Assembly: GCF_900104815.1 (NCBI RefSeq) | Contig: NZ_FNTD01000004.1 | Coordinates: 2,744,501-2,808,500 of the forward strand | Origin: Streptomyces misionensis | Lineage (GTDB): Bacteria; Actinomycetota; Actinomycetes; Streptomycetales; Streptomycetaceae | Length of the DNA stretch: 64,000 nt | Reading direction: 5' to 3' | Shown: positions 48,454-58,274 of the stretch, one piece after another | Layout: each line of letters starts with the position of its first letter | Position numbering within the stretch: position 1 is the first letter of the stretch | The notes under the pieces: generated by a model | Database searches by the model: none | What the model saw: only the letters and a program-made list of their open reading frames with translations | What the model was told of the DNA's origin: nothing | Program-made: the position numbers and the translations under genes

Positions 48454-48876
48454 TCACTCGTAGATGTAGACGGGAAGCAGCCCGGAGCTGAGGCTGCCGA
48501 TGGCGGAGTAGGCGGCGGGCGTCAGGTCGATGACCCGGTGGGTGCGGCAGGCGCCGTTGCAGCAGGTCTGCTCGCTGCACCACATCTGGGTGTTGGGGCC
48601 GCAGTCGGCGAGGGTGACGCAGACCGTGGCGCCGGAGCACTGGTGCTTGACGTTGACGACCGAACCGCAGCCGCGTCTGGGCATGTTCTCGCCGCAGGCC
48701 GCCGGGTTGGTGACGCTCCAGCAGGCCGCCGAGAGATTGGGCCAGGCGGCCATGTTCTTGCCGGACTGGCAGGTGCCGCAGGCACCGGTTCCGGTGCTGC
48801 CGCAGGGTCCCCAGGAACTGCCGCAGCAGAACCAGGAGGTCTCTCCTGCCCAAAGACTGGTGGATCCGCAAGCCAT
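48454..48876 (-). CDS. Cysteine-rich protein without signal peptide
   Basis: ATG 48876 with AGGGA 6 nt upstream gives 140 residues, of which 16 are Cys (positions 3, 17, 18, 25, 33, 36, 52, 61, 70, 80, 86, 92, 100, 105, 106 and 110). No signal peptide is visible, although the neighbours are exported, so it might travel with the Tat protein as a complex or stay inside. The C-terminal 30 residues are hydrophobic without Cys. With the MauE gene it recalls methylamine-dehydrogenase light-chain maturation, but I see no close match to that light chain. Confidence 0.7.
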   Translation of the reverse strand: MACGSTSLWAGETSWFCCGSSWGPCGSTGTGACGTCQSGKNMAAWPNLSAACWSVTNPAACGENMPRRGCGSVVNVKHQCSGATVCVTLADCGPNTQMWCSEQTCCNGACRTHRVIDLTPAAYSAIGSLSSGLLPVYIYE

Positions 48877-49146
48877 TGCTGTGTCCCTTCGTCGACGGGG
48901 AGATCACGGGCACCGCGATCTATGGCGCGTGCATGACAAAACGACGAACGAAACGGTGCGGGGGTCGCGCGTTGGCGCCTGCCAATGATGCTCGTTTCTA
49001 CGCGCGTTGGCCAGGGGTCGGGAGAGGGACCGGTTGACGGACCCGGCCCGTGCGGCCGGCCGCGTCGCGCCTGGCACACCGCTCGCCCTGTCACCATCCT
49101 GGGAGGAGGACCCCTCGATCCCCGACCCAGCCCGCAGGAGCCGTCG

Positions 49147-50073
49147 ATGACCTTCCCCGCGCCGCTCACCGGAGTCGTCCCGCCCGTCTGCACGCCCCTG
49201 ACGCCCGAACGGGAGGTGGACGTGCCCTCGCTGCTGCGGCTGGTGGACCATCTGGTGGGGGCGGGGGTGCACGGGCTTTTCGTGCTCGGCTCGACATCGG
49301 AGGCGGCCTTCCTCACGGACGCGCAGCGGCGGCGGGTGGTCGAGACGGTCGCCGGGCACCTGGGCGGGCAGCTGCCGGTGCTGGCCGGGGCCATCGACAT
49401 GACCACCCCCCGGGTCCTCGACCACGTGCGGGCGGTCACGGCGGCCGGGGCCGGGGCGGTGGTGGTCACCGCGCCCTTCTACGCCCGCACCCACCCCTCG
49501 GAGATCGTGCACCACTACCGCCGGATCGCGGCCCTGAGCCCGGTGCCGGTGATCGCCTACGACATCCCGGTCGCCGTGCACACCAAGCTCCCGGCCGAGC
49601 TGGTCCTCGGCCTCGCCGGGGACGGGGTGCTGGCCGGGATCAAGGACTCCAGCGGGGACCTGGCGGCCTTCCGGGAGCTGGTCACCGGCGCCCGCACCCA
49701 CCCCGGCTTCGGCGTGCTCACCGGCTCGGAACTGATCGCCGACGCCGCGCTGGCACTGGGCGCGGACGGGGCGGTGCCGGGGCTCGCCAACGTCGACCCG
49801 CACGGGTACGTGCGGCTGTACCGGCAGTGCCGGGCGGGCGACTGGGAGGGGGCGCGGGCCGAACAGGAGCGGCTGTGCGCGCTGTTCGGGCTGACGGCGG
49901 TCGGTGATCCGGCGCGGATGGGCGGCGGTTCCTCCGCGCTCGGCGCGTTCAAGGCGGCCCTGCACCTGCGGGGCGTGATCGACTGTCCGGTCACGGCCGA
50001 GCCGCAGGTGCCGCTGTCCGGCGAGGAGACGGAGAAGGTCGCCAAGTTCCTCGCCTGCGCCGGGCTGCTGTGA
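49147..50073 (+). CDS. DapA/NanA-family aldolase (dihydrodipicolinate synthase superfamily)
   Basis: ATG 49147 with AGGAG 7 nt upstream gives 308 residues. The TIM barrel has GLFVLGSTSEAAFLTDAQRR, VIAYDIPVAVH (Tyr) and AGIKDSSGDLAAF (Schiff-base Lys). It belongs to the N-acetylneuraminate lyase/DapA group. A secreted sialidase is encoded at 51746-52972, so a sialic acid lyase is possible, but so are other 2-keto acid aldol reactions. Confidence 0.85.
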   Translation: MTFPAPLTGVVPPVCTPLTPEREVDVPSLLRLVDHLVGAGVHGLFVLGSTSEAAFLTDAQRRRVVETVAGHLGGQLPVLAGAIDMTTPRVLDHVRAVTAAGAGAVVVTAPFYARTHPSEIVHHYRRIAALSPVPVIAYDIPVAVHTKLPAELVLGLAGDGVLAGIKDSSGDLAAFRELVTGARTHPGFGVLTGSELIADAALALGADGAVPGLANVDPHGYVRLYRQCRAGDWEGARAEQERLCALFGLTAVGDPARMGGGSSALGAFKAALHLRGVIDCPVTAEPQVPLSGEETEKVAKFLACAGLL

Positions 50074-50080
50074 CCCCGCC

Positions 50081-50764
50081 TCAGTGCGCCTCGGCCCACG
50101 TCAGCAGCTCGGGCGTGTGCAGCGAGGGCAGCCACAGGTCGGCCCGCTCCGCGCCGTCGCCGGGCGGGCGGGGGCCGACCCCGAGCACCCTCAGTCCGGC
50201 GGTGCGGGCCGCCTCCACGCCGGTGAGGGAGTCCTCGACGGCCAGCGCCTCCTCCGGCGGGACACCGCACAGGCGGGCCGCGAGGTCGTAGACGTCGGGC
50301 CACGGTTTGGGGCGCACCTCGGCGTCCCCGGTGTCCGGGACGACGATGTGCTGGAAGTACCCGCGCAGCCCGGCCCGCTCCAGGCTGCCCTCCACCACCA
50401 CCATCGGGCAGTTGCTGGCCACGGCCAGCGGCAGCCGGCCGGCCAGCAGCCGGACGAGGTGGGCGGCGCCCGGCATGGTCACCGGGTCGTCGGTGACCAG
50501 CTCCAGGAAGTGGTCCAGGAGGGCCGCCGTCAGGCCGTCCGTCAGCTCGGGCTTGTGCACCGACTCGGCCATCAGCCGGCCGCAGTCCGCGTAGTGCACT
50601 CCCTTGGCCTGTTCCGCGAAGCCGGGTGGCGGTTGGAGCCCGAATTCCCGGAAGGCCAGGTTTCGGGCTTCCTGCCAATGGCGTTCGCTGTCCATCAGAG
50701 TGCCGTCGCAGTCGAAGACGACGGCTCGTGGCGACCAGTCGAGCAGTTGGGCCGTGGTGGTCAC
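50081..50764 (-). CDS. HAD-family phosphatase
   Basis: The 227-residue protein has the HAD motifs: VVFDCDGTLMDSE (nucleophile Asp), VASNC (motif II), KPWPDVYDLAARL (motif III Lys) and AVEDSLTGVEAA (motif IV). It belongs to the beta-phosphoglucomutase/phosphoglycolate branch. The stop is 7 bp from the convergent aldolase stop. The substrate is unknown. Confidence 0.9.
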   Translation of the reverse strand: MTTTAQLLDWSPRAVVFDCDGTLMDSERHWQEARNLAFREFGLQPPPGFAEQAKGVHYADCGRLMAESVHKPELTDGLTAALLDHFLELVTDDPVTMPGAAHLVRLLAGRLPLAVASNCPMVVVEGSLERAGLRGYFQHIVVPDTGDAEVRPKPWPDVYDLAARLCGVPPEEALAVEDSLTGVEAARTAGLRVLGVGPRPPGDGAERADLWLPSLHTPELLTWAEAH

Positions 50765-50965
50765 AGTGGCCTCCTATGCACCTCGCTTGAAAGGGATGTG
50801 CGACATTCCCGGCTGTCCGCAGGAAGCGGAAAGATAGCGATGACTACGTTATTTTCGCGGTGGTAAATCAGGCAATAACCCCATAGAGCGACTCGACGGC
50901 GACGGCTTTCGGGTGTATAGCGGCCCGGCCGCCCGCCGCCCGCGGTGTCGCCAAATCGACTTGTA

Positions 50966-51000
50966 CGCATGACAGTTGGCGCATATGCGGGGGTCATGCG
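50966..51000. promoter_or_regulatory. Nested palindromes upstream of the butyrolactone-receptor-like gene
   Basis: CGCATGAC (50966-50973) and GTCATGCG (50993-51000) are inverted arms that enclose a separate perfect palindrome CGCATATGCG (50980-50989). They lie in the 394-bp gene-free region 50765-51158, whose left part is unusually AT-rich. It is a likely operator for the TetR-type gene that starts at 51159. Confidence 0.5.
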
Positions 51001-51158
51001 ACGCCGGCGCGGAGCGCACCCCTTACCACTCGACCGCGTTCACCCTCGAAAGAAATACGTAATTACCGCCAGAGGGTGGTTCCTGTTTGCTCCGGGCGTA
51101 CGCGGGCGCATTACATTCGTGGCAGCAGAAGAGCCGAACGAGGGCGGGCGGGAAAACG

Positions 51159-51767
51159 GTGCAGAAACGGGCCAAGGCAACCCGCAGATCACTCCTGGAG
51201 GCGGCGGCCCAGCTCTTCGCGGAACAGGGCTACGCGGGTACCAGCGTCAACGACATAAGCGCACGGTCGGGCCGGACCAGCGGCGCCGTCTACTTCCACT
51301 ACGCCAGCAAGGAGGGCATCGCGCTCGCGGTCGTCCGGGACCGGTTCGCCACCTGGTCCCAGCTCACCACGGCGTACGCGGACCGGGCCGTGCCGCCGGT
51401 GGAGCGCCTCGTCGGCCTCAGCTACGACATCGCCCGCGCCCTCGCCGAGGACCCGGTGACGCGCGCGGGCGCACGACTGTGGGCCGAGCGCGCCACCATC
51501 GACGCCCCGCTGCCCGACCCCTTCGCGCTCTGGACCGCCGCCGCCACCCGGCTGCTCGCCGAGGCCCGGCTGGCCGGCCAGGTGGCCGCGCACGTCCGGC
51601 CCGCCCCCACCGCGCGGGCCCTGGTGCGCGCCTTCTTCGGCCTGTGCTCGCTCACCGAGGCGCTGGAGGGCGCGGCCACCGTCACCGACCGGCTCACCGA
51701 CTGGTGGCAGCTGACCCTGCCCTCGCTGCGGCCCGCGCCGGGGACTCACCGGCCGGCGGGCGGGTGA
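51159..51767 (+). CDS. Gamma-butyrolactone-receptor-like TetR regulator
   Basis: GTG 51159 gives 202 residues. The N-terminus KRAKATRRSLLEAAAQLFAEQGYAGTSVNDISARSGRTSGAVYFHY closely follows the ArpA/ScbR pattern, as does the C-terminal ligand region with a Trp (DWWQLTLP). Receptors of this class bind autoregulators and control antibiotic genes. No butyrolactone synthase (AfsA) gene is present, so it may be an orphan receptor. Its 3' end overlaps the convergent sialidase gene by 22 bp. Confidence 0.8.
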   Translation: MQKRAKATRRSLLEAAAQLFAEQGYAGTSVNDISARSGRTSGAVYFHYASKEGIALAVVRDRFATWSQLTTAYADRAVPPVERLVGLSYDIARALAEDPVTRAGARLWAERATIDAPLPDPFALWTAAATRLLAEARLAGQVAAHVRPAPTARALVRAFFGLCSLTEALEGAATVTDRLTDWWQLTLPSLRPAPGTHRPAGG

Positions 51768-52972
51768 CCGCCGATCCCGGTCACCCGCCGGAACTCCAGG
51801 GCGTCGTAGGGGCCCGTCTCGTACAGGACGCCGACCGTGCCCGGTCCGAGCTGGACCAGGTCGGAGTAGGCCGCCGGGCCGTCGGACAGGGTGGCCAGGC
51901 GGGTGAAGGTACGCCCGGCGTCCGTGCTGGACCACAGCGCCATGGCACGCCGCGCGGTCGGCACGGACGGCCCGGAGAACAGCAGCGGGGCGCCGTCCCC
52001 CTGGAGCTGGAGCACGCTGCCCTGGACGACGGGCACGTCCTTCAGGGTGGGCTGGGGGGCATAGGGGCGGTCGAGGGTGGCGCCGCCGTCCGAGGAGTAG
52101 CTGTCGAGGCGGTTGCCGGGGGCGCCGCCGTTCTGGTCACGGGCACTGAAGTAGACCCGCCCGTCGGGCAGTTGGGTGGCGCTGGTCTCGTTGACGTTGA
52201 CGGTCCCGGCGGGGCCGGTGGCCTGGTAGCCGAGGTGCCAGGTGGTGCCGCCGTCGTCGCTGTAGAGGGCGTGACCGGCGTAGTACCGGGCCTCCCTGCC
52301 GGTGTCCTTCGAGCCCCGGGCCGGCGCGGTGGAGTGGTTGGCGGGGACCAGGAGGCGGCCGGGGGCGCCGCCCGCGGCGGAGCGCGGGCCCCGGGTGAGG
52401 GCGACGGCGTGACCCGGCCCGGTCGCGTACCAGCGCCAGCCGGGCCGCTTCACCGCGTCCGTGATGTCCCGCGGCCGGGTGAAGGTGCGGCCGTCGTCCG
52501 TGCTGCGCTGCACGTACACCCGGCGGCCCCGCGCCGCCGTGACCTCGCCGCGCATGATCTGCGCCTCGCTGACGTCCCCCGCGTTGCCGCAGGTCACCAG
52601 GACGATGTCGCCGCTGCGCGGATCGAGTACGGGCGCCGGGTTGCCCCGGGTGTTCCCGTTCCCCGCGGCCACCACGGCGAGCGGGCCCCAGGTGCGGCCG
52701 CCGTCGGTGGAGCGGCGCAGCACGACGTCGATGTCCCCGCTGTCGCCGGTGCCGTCGCGCCTGCCCTCGGCGAAGGCGAGGACCGTGCCGCGCCGGGTGC
52801 GGACCAGCGCGGGAATGCGGTAGGCGGCGTAACCGCCCCGGCCCGAGACGTAGGGCCGCGAGGAGGCGCGGCTCACGGCGGGCCCGCGGGGCGTGGCGTG
52901 GGCGGGTTCCGGGAGCGCGAGGGCGGCGAGGAACGGGAGGCCGGTGAGGAGGGCGCGGCGCGGCAGTGTCAC
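51746..52972 (-). CDS. Secreted exo-alpha-sialidase (GH33-like)
   Basis: The 408-residue protein has a signal (RRALLTGLPFLAALALPEPAHA) that could be Tat or Sec. The six-bladed propeller shows YRIPALVRTRRGTVLAFAEGR (the RIP motif with the catalytic Arg) and four Asp boxes (STDGGRTWG, STDDGRTFT, SDDGGTTWH, STDAGRTFT). It should release sialic acids from glycans. The DapA/NanA-family gene nearby might act on the product. Confidence 0.9.
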   Translation of the reverse strand: MTLPRRALLTGLPFLAALALPEPAHATPRGPAVSRASSRPYVSGRGGYAAYRIPALVRTRRGTVLAFAEGRRDGTGDSGDIDVVLRRSTDGGRTWGPLAVVAAGNGNTRGNPAPVLDPRSGDIVLVTCGNAGDVSEAQIMRGEVTAARGRRVYVQRSTDDGRTFTRPRDITDAVKRPGWRWYATGPGHAVALTRGPRSAAGGAPGRLLVPANHSTAPARGSKDTGREARYYAGHALYSDDGGTTWHLGYQATGPAGTVNVNETSATQLPDGRVYFSARDQNGGAPGNRLDSYSSDGGATLDRPYAPQPTLKDVPVVQGSVLQLQGDGAPLLFSGPSVPTARRAMALWSSTDAGRTFTRLATLSDGPAAYSDLVQLGPGTVGVLYETGPYDALEFRRVTGIGGHPPAGR

Positions 52973-53042
52973 GCCGTGATGCTGCCCGCCCGGGACGGGC
53001 TCGCCTTACTCCGTTCGGGCCATTGATCGGGCGGTCCGGCGC

Positions 53043-53738
53043 TCAGGAGGGCGTCCGGGCGGCCGCCAGCAGCCGGGTGACGTCCTCGGCCGGGAGGGTC
53101 AGGGCCGCGCCGACCGTGGTGAGGGCGTCGCGCTCGGCGGGGGTGTAGGGGCCGTCGGCGAGGGCGATGTGGGCGCCCTGGAGGAGCAGGGCCTCGCGTC
53201 CGGCCGGGGCCAGGTGCGGGGCGAGCGGGTCCAGTGCCTCGTGCAGCTCTATGGTCAGGCTGGCGCCGCAGGGCTCGCCCAGCACCCGGCCGGTGTCGGC
53301 GGCCAGGGCGTCGACCAGGGCGGCGAGCTGCTCCTCGGTGCAGTCGTCGACGCCGCCCGCGCGGACCGCGGCACAGGCCGTCTCCAGGGACGCCCGGGAG
53401 CCGGTGCCGCCGGCGGCGAGCACCGCGAGGGCCACGGTGTGCACGCCGTCGCGGAGCATCGCGGAGAAGCGGCGGGTGGTGGGGTGGTCGAGGACCTCGG
53501 TGCCGTAGTGGTGGCCGCAGTCGGCGCACTCCACGACGGGCCCGGTCGTGCCGCGCGGCAGCACCGGCACCCCGAACACGGTGAGCCTGCGGCGCCCGGT
53601 GAGCCGCTGGTAGTTGCGGTCGCCCCCGCAGCCCGGGCAGTAGAACTCGCCGTCGCCCACGGGAGTCCATGCGGTGCGGGTGCCCAGGACGCGCAGAGCC
53701 CTGGTGTCACGGCCGTCTCGTCCCCGTACTGGCAGCAC
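53043..53738 (-). CDS. TerB-like protein with N-terminal zinc ribbon
   Basis: GTG 53738 with GGAGGT 6 nt upstream gives 231 residues. FYCPGCGGDRNYQRL and VVECADCGHHYG form a four-Cys zinc ribbon. A helical TerB domain follows, with IELHEALDPLAPHLAPAGREALLLQGAHIALADGPYTPAERDAL. TerB proteins belong to stress-linked tellurite-type systems. There are no other ter genes here, so the role is unclear. Confidence 0.85.
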   Translation of the reverse strand: MLPVRGRDGRDTRALRVLGTRTAWTPVGDGEFYCPGCGGDRNYQRLTGRRRLTVFGVPVLPRGTTGPVVECADCGHHYGTEVLDHPTTRRFSAMLRDGVHTVALAVLAAGGTGSRASLETACAAVRAGGVDDCTEEQLAALVDALAADTGRVLGEPCGASLTIELHEALDPLAPHLAPAGREALLLQGAHIALADGPYTPAERDALTTVGAALTLPAEDVTRLLAAARTPS

Positions 53739-53866
53739 GTCGCACCTCCCTAGAGCACGACACCATCGCCGCGCTGGCGTGATGTTAGCCACATCGGGCG
53801 GCGGAGTCAGTACCCCGGACGAGACCGATCCGTGACCTGTGCGGCCCCCTGGCCGAGAAACGACGG

Positions 53867-53898
53867 GGCCCCGGCCGCCGTGCGAGGCGACCGGGGCC
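53867..53898 (-). terminator. Terminator of leuA
   Basis: GGCCCCGG (53867-53874) pairs with CCGGGGCC (53891-53898), with an inner CGCC/GGCG extension across one mismatch. It lies 24 bp after the leuA stop on its strand. Confidence 0.75.
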
Positions 53899-53921
53899 GG
53901 GAAACCGCCGGTGGGGGTGGG

Positions 53922-55733
<1,812 letters not shown>

Positions 55734-55781
55734 CTACAGACCCTCGCCGCGGCAGCTAAGGAGAAGCAGCCCGAAACGCAT
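55734..55781 (-). CDS. leuL: leuA leader peptide with four consecutive leucines
   Basis: ATG 55781 opens a 15-codon frame MRFGLLLLSCRGEGL followed by TAG, about 90 bp before leuA. The run of Leu codons (CTG CTT CTC CTT), including two CTT codons that are rare in this genome, would stall the ribosome when charged Leu-tRNA is low. This is the classic attenuation arrangement and is known for streptomycete leuA. Confidence 0.85.
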   Translation of the reverse strand: MRFGLLLLSCRGEGL

Positions 55782-55985
55782 GATGCAGCGCAGCCTAGCC
55801 GATGCCTTCCAGCATCCGGGGACGCGTTCCAGTATGCGGGACCGGGGAACCAAAAGGGACAAAAAGTGCACCGCATCACATCGCCCTACCACATCGTCAC
55901 GCCGCGTCGCGCCCACTGTCCCGGTATTTCACCAATGATGGTTGCGAGTAGTGACATCGACGTCACTCAGTGCGATGGTCGGTAC

Positions 55986-57056
55986 ATGACGACGAACGGG
56001 GGCTTCGAGCCCGTCTTCTGCACGATCGTCCCGCCGCACGTCCTCGACCGGCTGTCCCAGGCCGAGGACCCGGACGTGTCCGCACCCGCCCGCCGCTCCC
56101 TGGAGCACGACGCCTTCCAGCGCACCCGGCGCCGGCTGACCACGGTGCTCGGCGCGACCGCCGTCGCCCCGCCGGAAGGTGCCGCCGCCGACCGTCCCCA
56201 CCGCACCATCTACGACACCCACCACACCCAGGACCTGCCCGGCACCAAGGTCCGCGAGGAGGGCTCCGACCCGGGCCAGGACGCCTCCGTCAACCGCGCG
56301 TACGCCGGCCTCGGCGCCACCTTCGACCTGTATCTGAAGGTCTACGGCCGCCGGTCCATCGACGGCAACGGCCTCCCGCTCGACGCCACCGTGCACTTCG
56401 GCGAGGGCTACGACAACGCCTTCTGGAACGGCGAGCAGATGGTGTTCGGCGACGGCGACGGCAAGGTCTTCCTCGACTTCACCATCCCCGTCGACGTCAT
56501 CGGCCACGAACTGACCCACGGCGTCACCCAGCACACCGCGAACCTGGAGTACTTCGGCCAGTCCGGCGCGCTCAACGAGTCGGTCTCCGATGTCTTCGGC
56601 TCGCTGATCAAGCAGTACGCGCTGGGCCAGACCGCCGCCGAGGCCGACTGGCTGATCGGCGCCGGGCTGCTCGCGCCGGGCGTGCACGGCACCGCGCTGC
56701 GCTCGATGAAGGCGCCGGGCACGGCGTACGACGACCCGAACCTCGGCAAGGACCCGCAGCCGGGCAGCATGGACCACTACGTGCGCACCGGCCGCGACAA
56801 CGGCGGCGTGCACATCAACTCCGGCATCCCGAACCACGCCTTCTACCTGGCCGCCAAGGCCCTCGGCGGGCACGCCTGGGAGAAGGCCGGGCAGATCTGG
56901 TACGACACGGTGACCGGCGGCGAGCTGAAGTCGGACGCCCAGTTCGCCGACTTCGCCAAGCTCACCCTGAAGGCGGCGCGCCACCGCTACGGCGGCGGGG
57001 ACGAGTTCGAGGCCGTCGAGAAGGCGTGGGAACAGGTCGGGGTGCACACACGCTAG
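55986..57056 (+). CDS. Protealysin-like M4 metalloprotease (no signal peptide)
   Basis: ATG 55986 gives 356 residues (ATG 55935 would add 17). There is no Sec or Tat signal. A short propeptide starts with IVPPHVLDRLSQ, the PPL-type motif of protealysin precursors. The catalytic part has VIGHELTHGVTQH (HExxH), LNESVSDVFGSL (third ligand Glu) and VHINSGIPNHAFYLAAKALGG with the transition-state His. It is followed directly by its inhibitor gene. Confidence 0.93.
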   Translation: MTTNGGFEPVFCTIVPPHVLDRLSQAEDPDVSAPARRSLEHDAFQRTRRRLTTVLGATAVAPPEGAAADRPHRTIYDTHHTQDLPGTKVREEGSDPGQDASVNRAYAGLGATFDLYLKVYGRRSIDGNGLPLDATVHFGEGYDNAFWNGEQMVFGDGDGKVFLDFTIPVDVIGHELTHGVTQHTANLEYFGQSGALNESVSDVFGSLIKQYALGQTAAEADWLIGAGLLAPGVHGTALRSMKAPGTAYDDPNLGKDPQPGSMDHYVRTGRDNGGVHINSGIPNHAFYLAAKALGGHAWEKAGQIWYDTVTGGELKSDAQFADFAKLTLKAARHRYGGGDEFEAVEKAWEQVGVHTR

Positions 57057-57081
57057 CCCCGCGCACTGCGACACTGGACCC

Positions 57082-57348
57082 ATGCGGATTCAGGTGAGGC
57101 GCACAGGCGGTTTCGCCGGCATCGAGCGCCGGGCCGAGGTGGACACCTCGGCCCGGCCCGACGCCCCGGACTGGGACGGCCTGGCCGCGCGCGTGCTCGC
57201 GTCCGGCCAGGACACCCCGCCGGCCGGTGTGCCGGACGGCTTCAGCTACGAGATCACGGTGGACGGCCGCACGGTGTACGCGGCCGACCCACGACTGACC
57301 GACGAGCAGCGGGAGCTGATCTCCCGGGTGCTCAAGGAGGGCGCTTAG
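57082..57348 (+). CDS. Emfourin-type inhibitor of protealysin-like proteases
   Basis: The 88-residue protein starts MRIQVRRTGGFAGIERRAEV and contains DGFSYEITVDGRTVYAADPRLTDEQRELI. This is the emfourin pattern, a small protein that inhibits the adjacent M4 protease. The genes are 25 bp apart on the same strand, so they are co-transcribed. Pairing of the two is known in Serratia and in several other bacterial groups. Confidence 0.85.
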   Translation: MRIQVRRTGGFAGIERRAEVDTSARPDAPDWDGLAARVLASGQDTPPAGVPDGFSYEITVDGRTVYAADPRLTDEQRELISRVLKEGA

Positions 57349-57536
57349 CGGAGGAGCGCCTCCGCGCCTGGCAGCGGTCCTCCTGCGCCCAGGTGTGCTG
57401 TCCGGACAGGTTCCCGAGGGCTGTCCCGTAGCTCTTGGTCGCGGGCGGGATGCAGTCGGCCCGCGCCGCAGCCGCCGAGGACGGCCACGTCGGCCACCCG
57501 CGAAATTGTCGCGCGGCCAAGGGCGTTGATCGCATC

Positions 57537-57995
57537 ATGACTCAAGGACCAGCACCTCGTCCCCTGTCCGACGAAGCCCTCGCCGGCCTGCTCGGCGAGC
57601 AGCAGTTCGGCACGCTCGCAACCGTCAAGCGCAGTGGTCACCCCCATCTGACCACCATGCTGTACAGATGGGACCCGGAGGCCCGCGTTGTGCGGTTCTC
57701 GACGACGGCCGACCGGGTGAAGGTCGCGCATGTGCGACGCAACCCACGTGTGGCGTTGCATGTGCAGGGTGGCGACGTGTGGTCGTTCGCCGTCGCCGAA
57801 GGCGAGGCCGAGGTCTCCGAGAGCACGACGGCTCCTGGTGACGCCGTCGGGCGGGAATTGCTCGGGATGATCCCGGAGGCTGCGAAGCCTGAGGACGAAG
57901 CCGCGTTCCTTGAGCAGCTGGTCGCGGAACGCCGTTTGGTGATCCGGTTGAAGGTGGACCGGTTGTACGGGACGGCGCTCGACATCGACGGCTAG
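57537..57995 (+). CDS. PPOX/F420-family flavin or deazaflavin-binding protein
   Basis: ATG 57537 gives 152 residues. The split-barrel fold is shown by FGTLATVKRSGHPHLTTMLYRWDPEARVVRFSTTADRVKVAHVRRNPRVALHVQGGDVWSFAVAEGEAEVS. The pattern fits F420-dependent FDOR-B-type reductases. The substrate is unknown. The upstream 188-bp gap holds no other gene. Confidence 0.85.
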   Translation: MTQGPAPRPLSDEALAGLLGEQQFGTLATVKRSGHPHLTTMLYRWDPEARVVRFSTTADRVKVAHVRRNPRVALHVQGGDVWSFAVAEGEAEVSESTTAPGDAVGRELLGMIPEAAKPEDEAAFLEQLVAERRLVIRLKVDRLYGTALDIDG

Positions 57996-57996
57996 G

Positions 57997-58245
57997 GTCT
58001 TCAAGTCGGCGGCCGACCGCATCCGCGATCACCTCGCACCTCTGCAGGCCCTCTCGCCGGCCCGCGCCTCGAGCAGGAACTACCGGTCCTCGACCAGCCT
58101 TCGGGTCGTCATCGACGCCAACAGCCGCCTGGTGGGGGCGATCGGCTTGCCACTGCCCGGCAGCCGCAACGACTGCCGGGCGTTCACCGAATCCGGTGCC
58201 GACCGGGCCTCGGCATCGTTCGGCTCCACGACCTGGCCCCCACCG
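57997..58245 (+). pseudogene. Remnant of an IS5-type transposase
   Basis: Reading plus-strand frame from 57997 gives VFKSAADRIRDHL then SSRNYRSSTSLRVVIDANSR and LVGAIGLPLPGSRNDCRAF, followed by TESGADRA. That is the DDE region typical of streptomycete IS5-type transposases, in which DGTLVPT and the first part of the domain are missing between the two pieces. No start, terminal inverted repeats or C-terminus are visible. It is a decayed fragment. Confidence 0.75.
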
Positions 58246-58274
58246 GGTCACTCACATCCCGTACCGGACAACCT

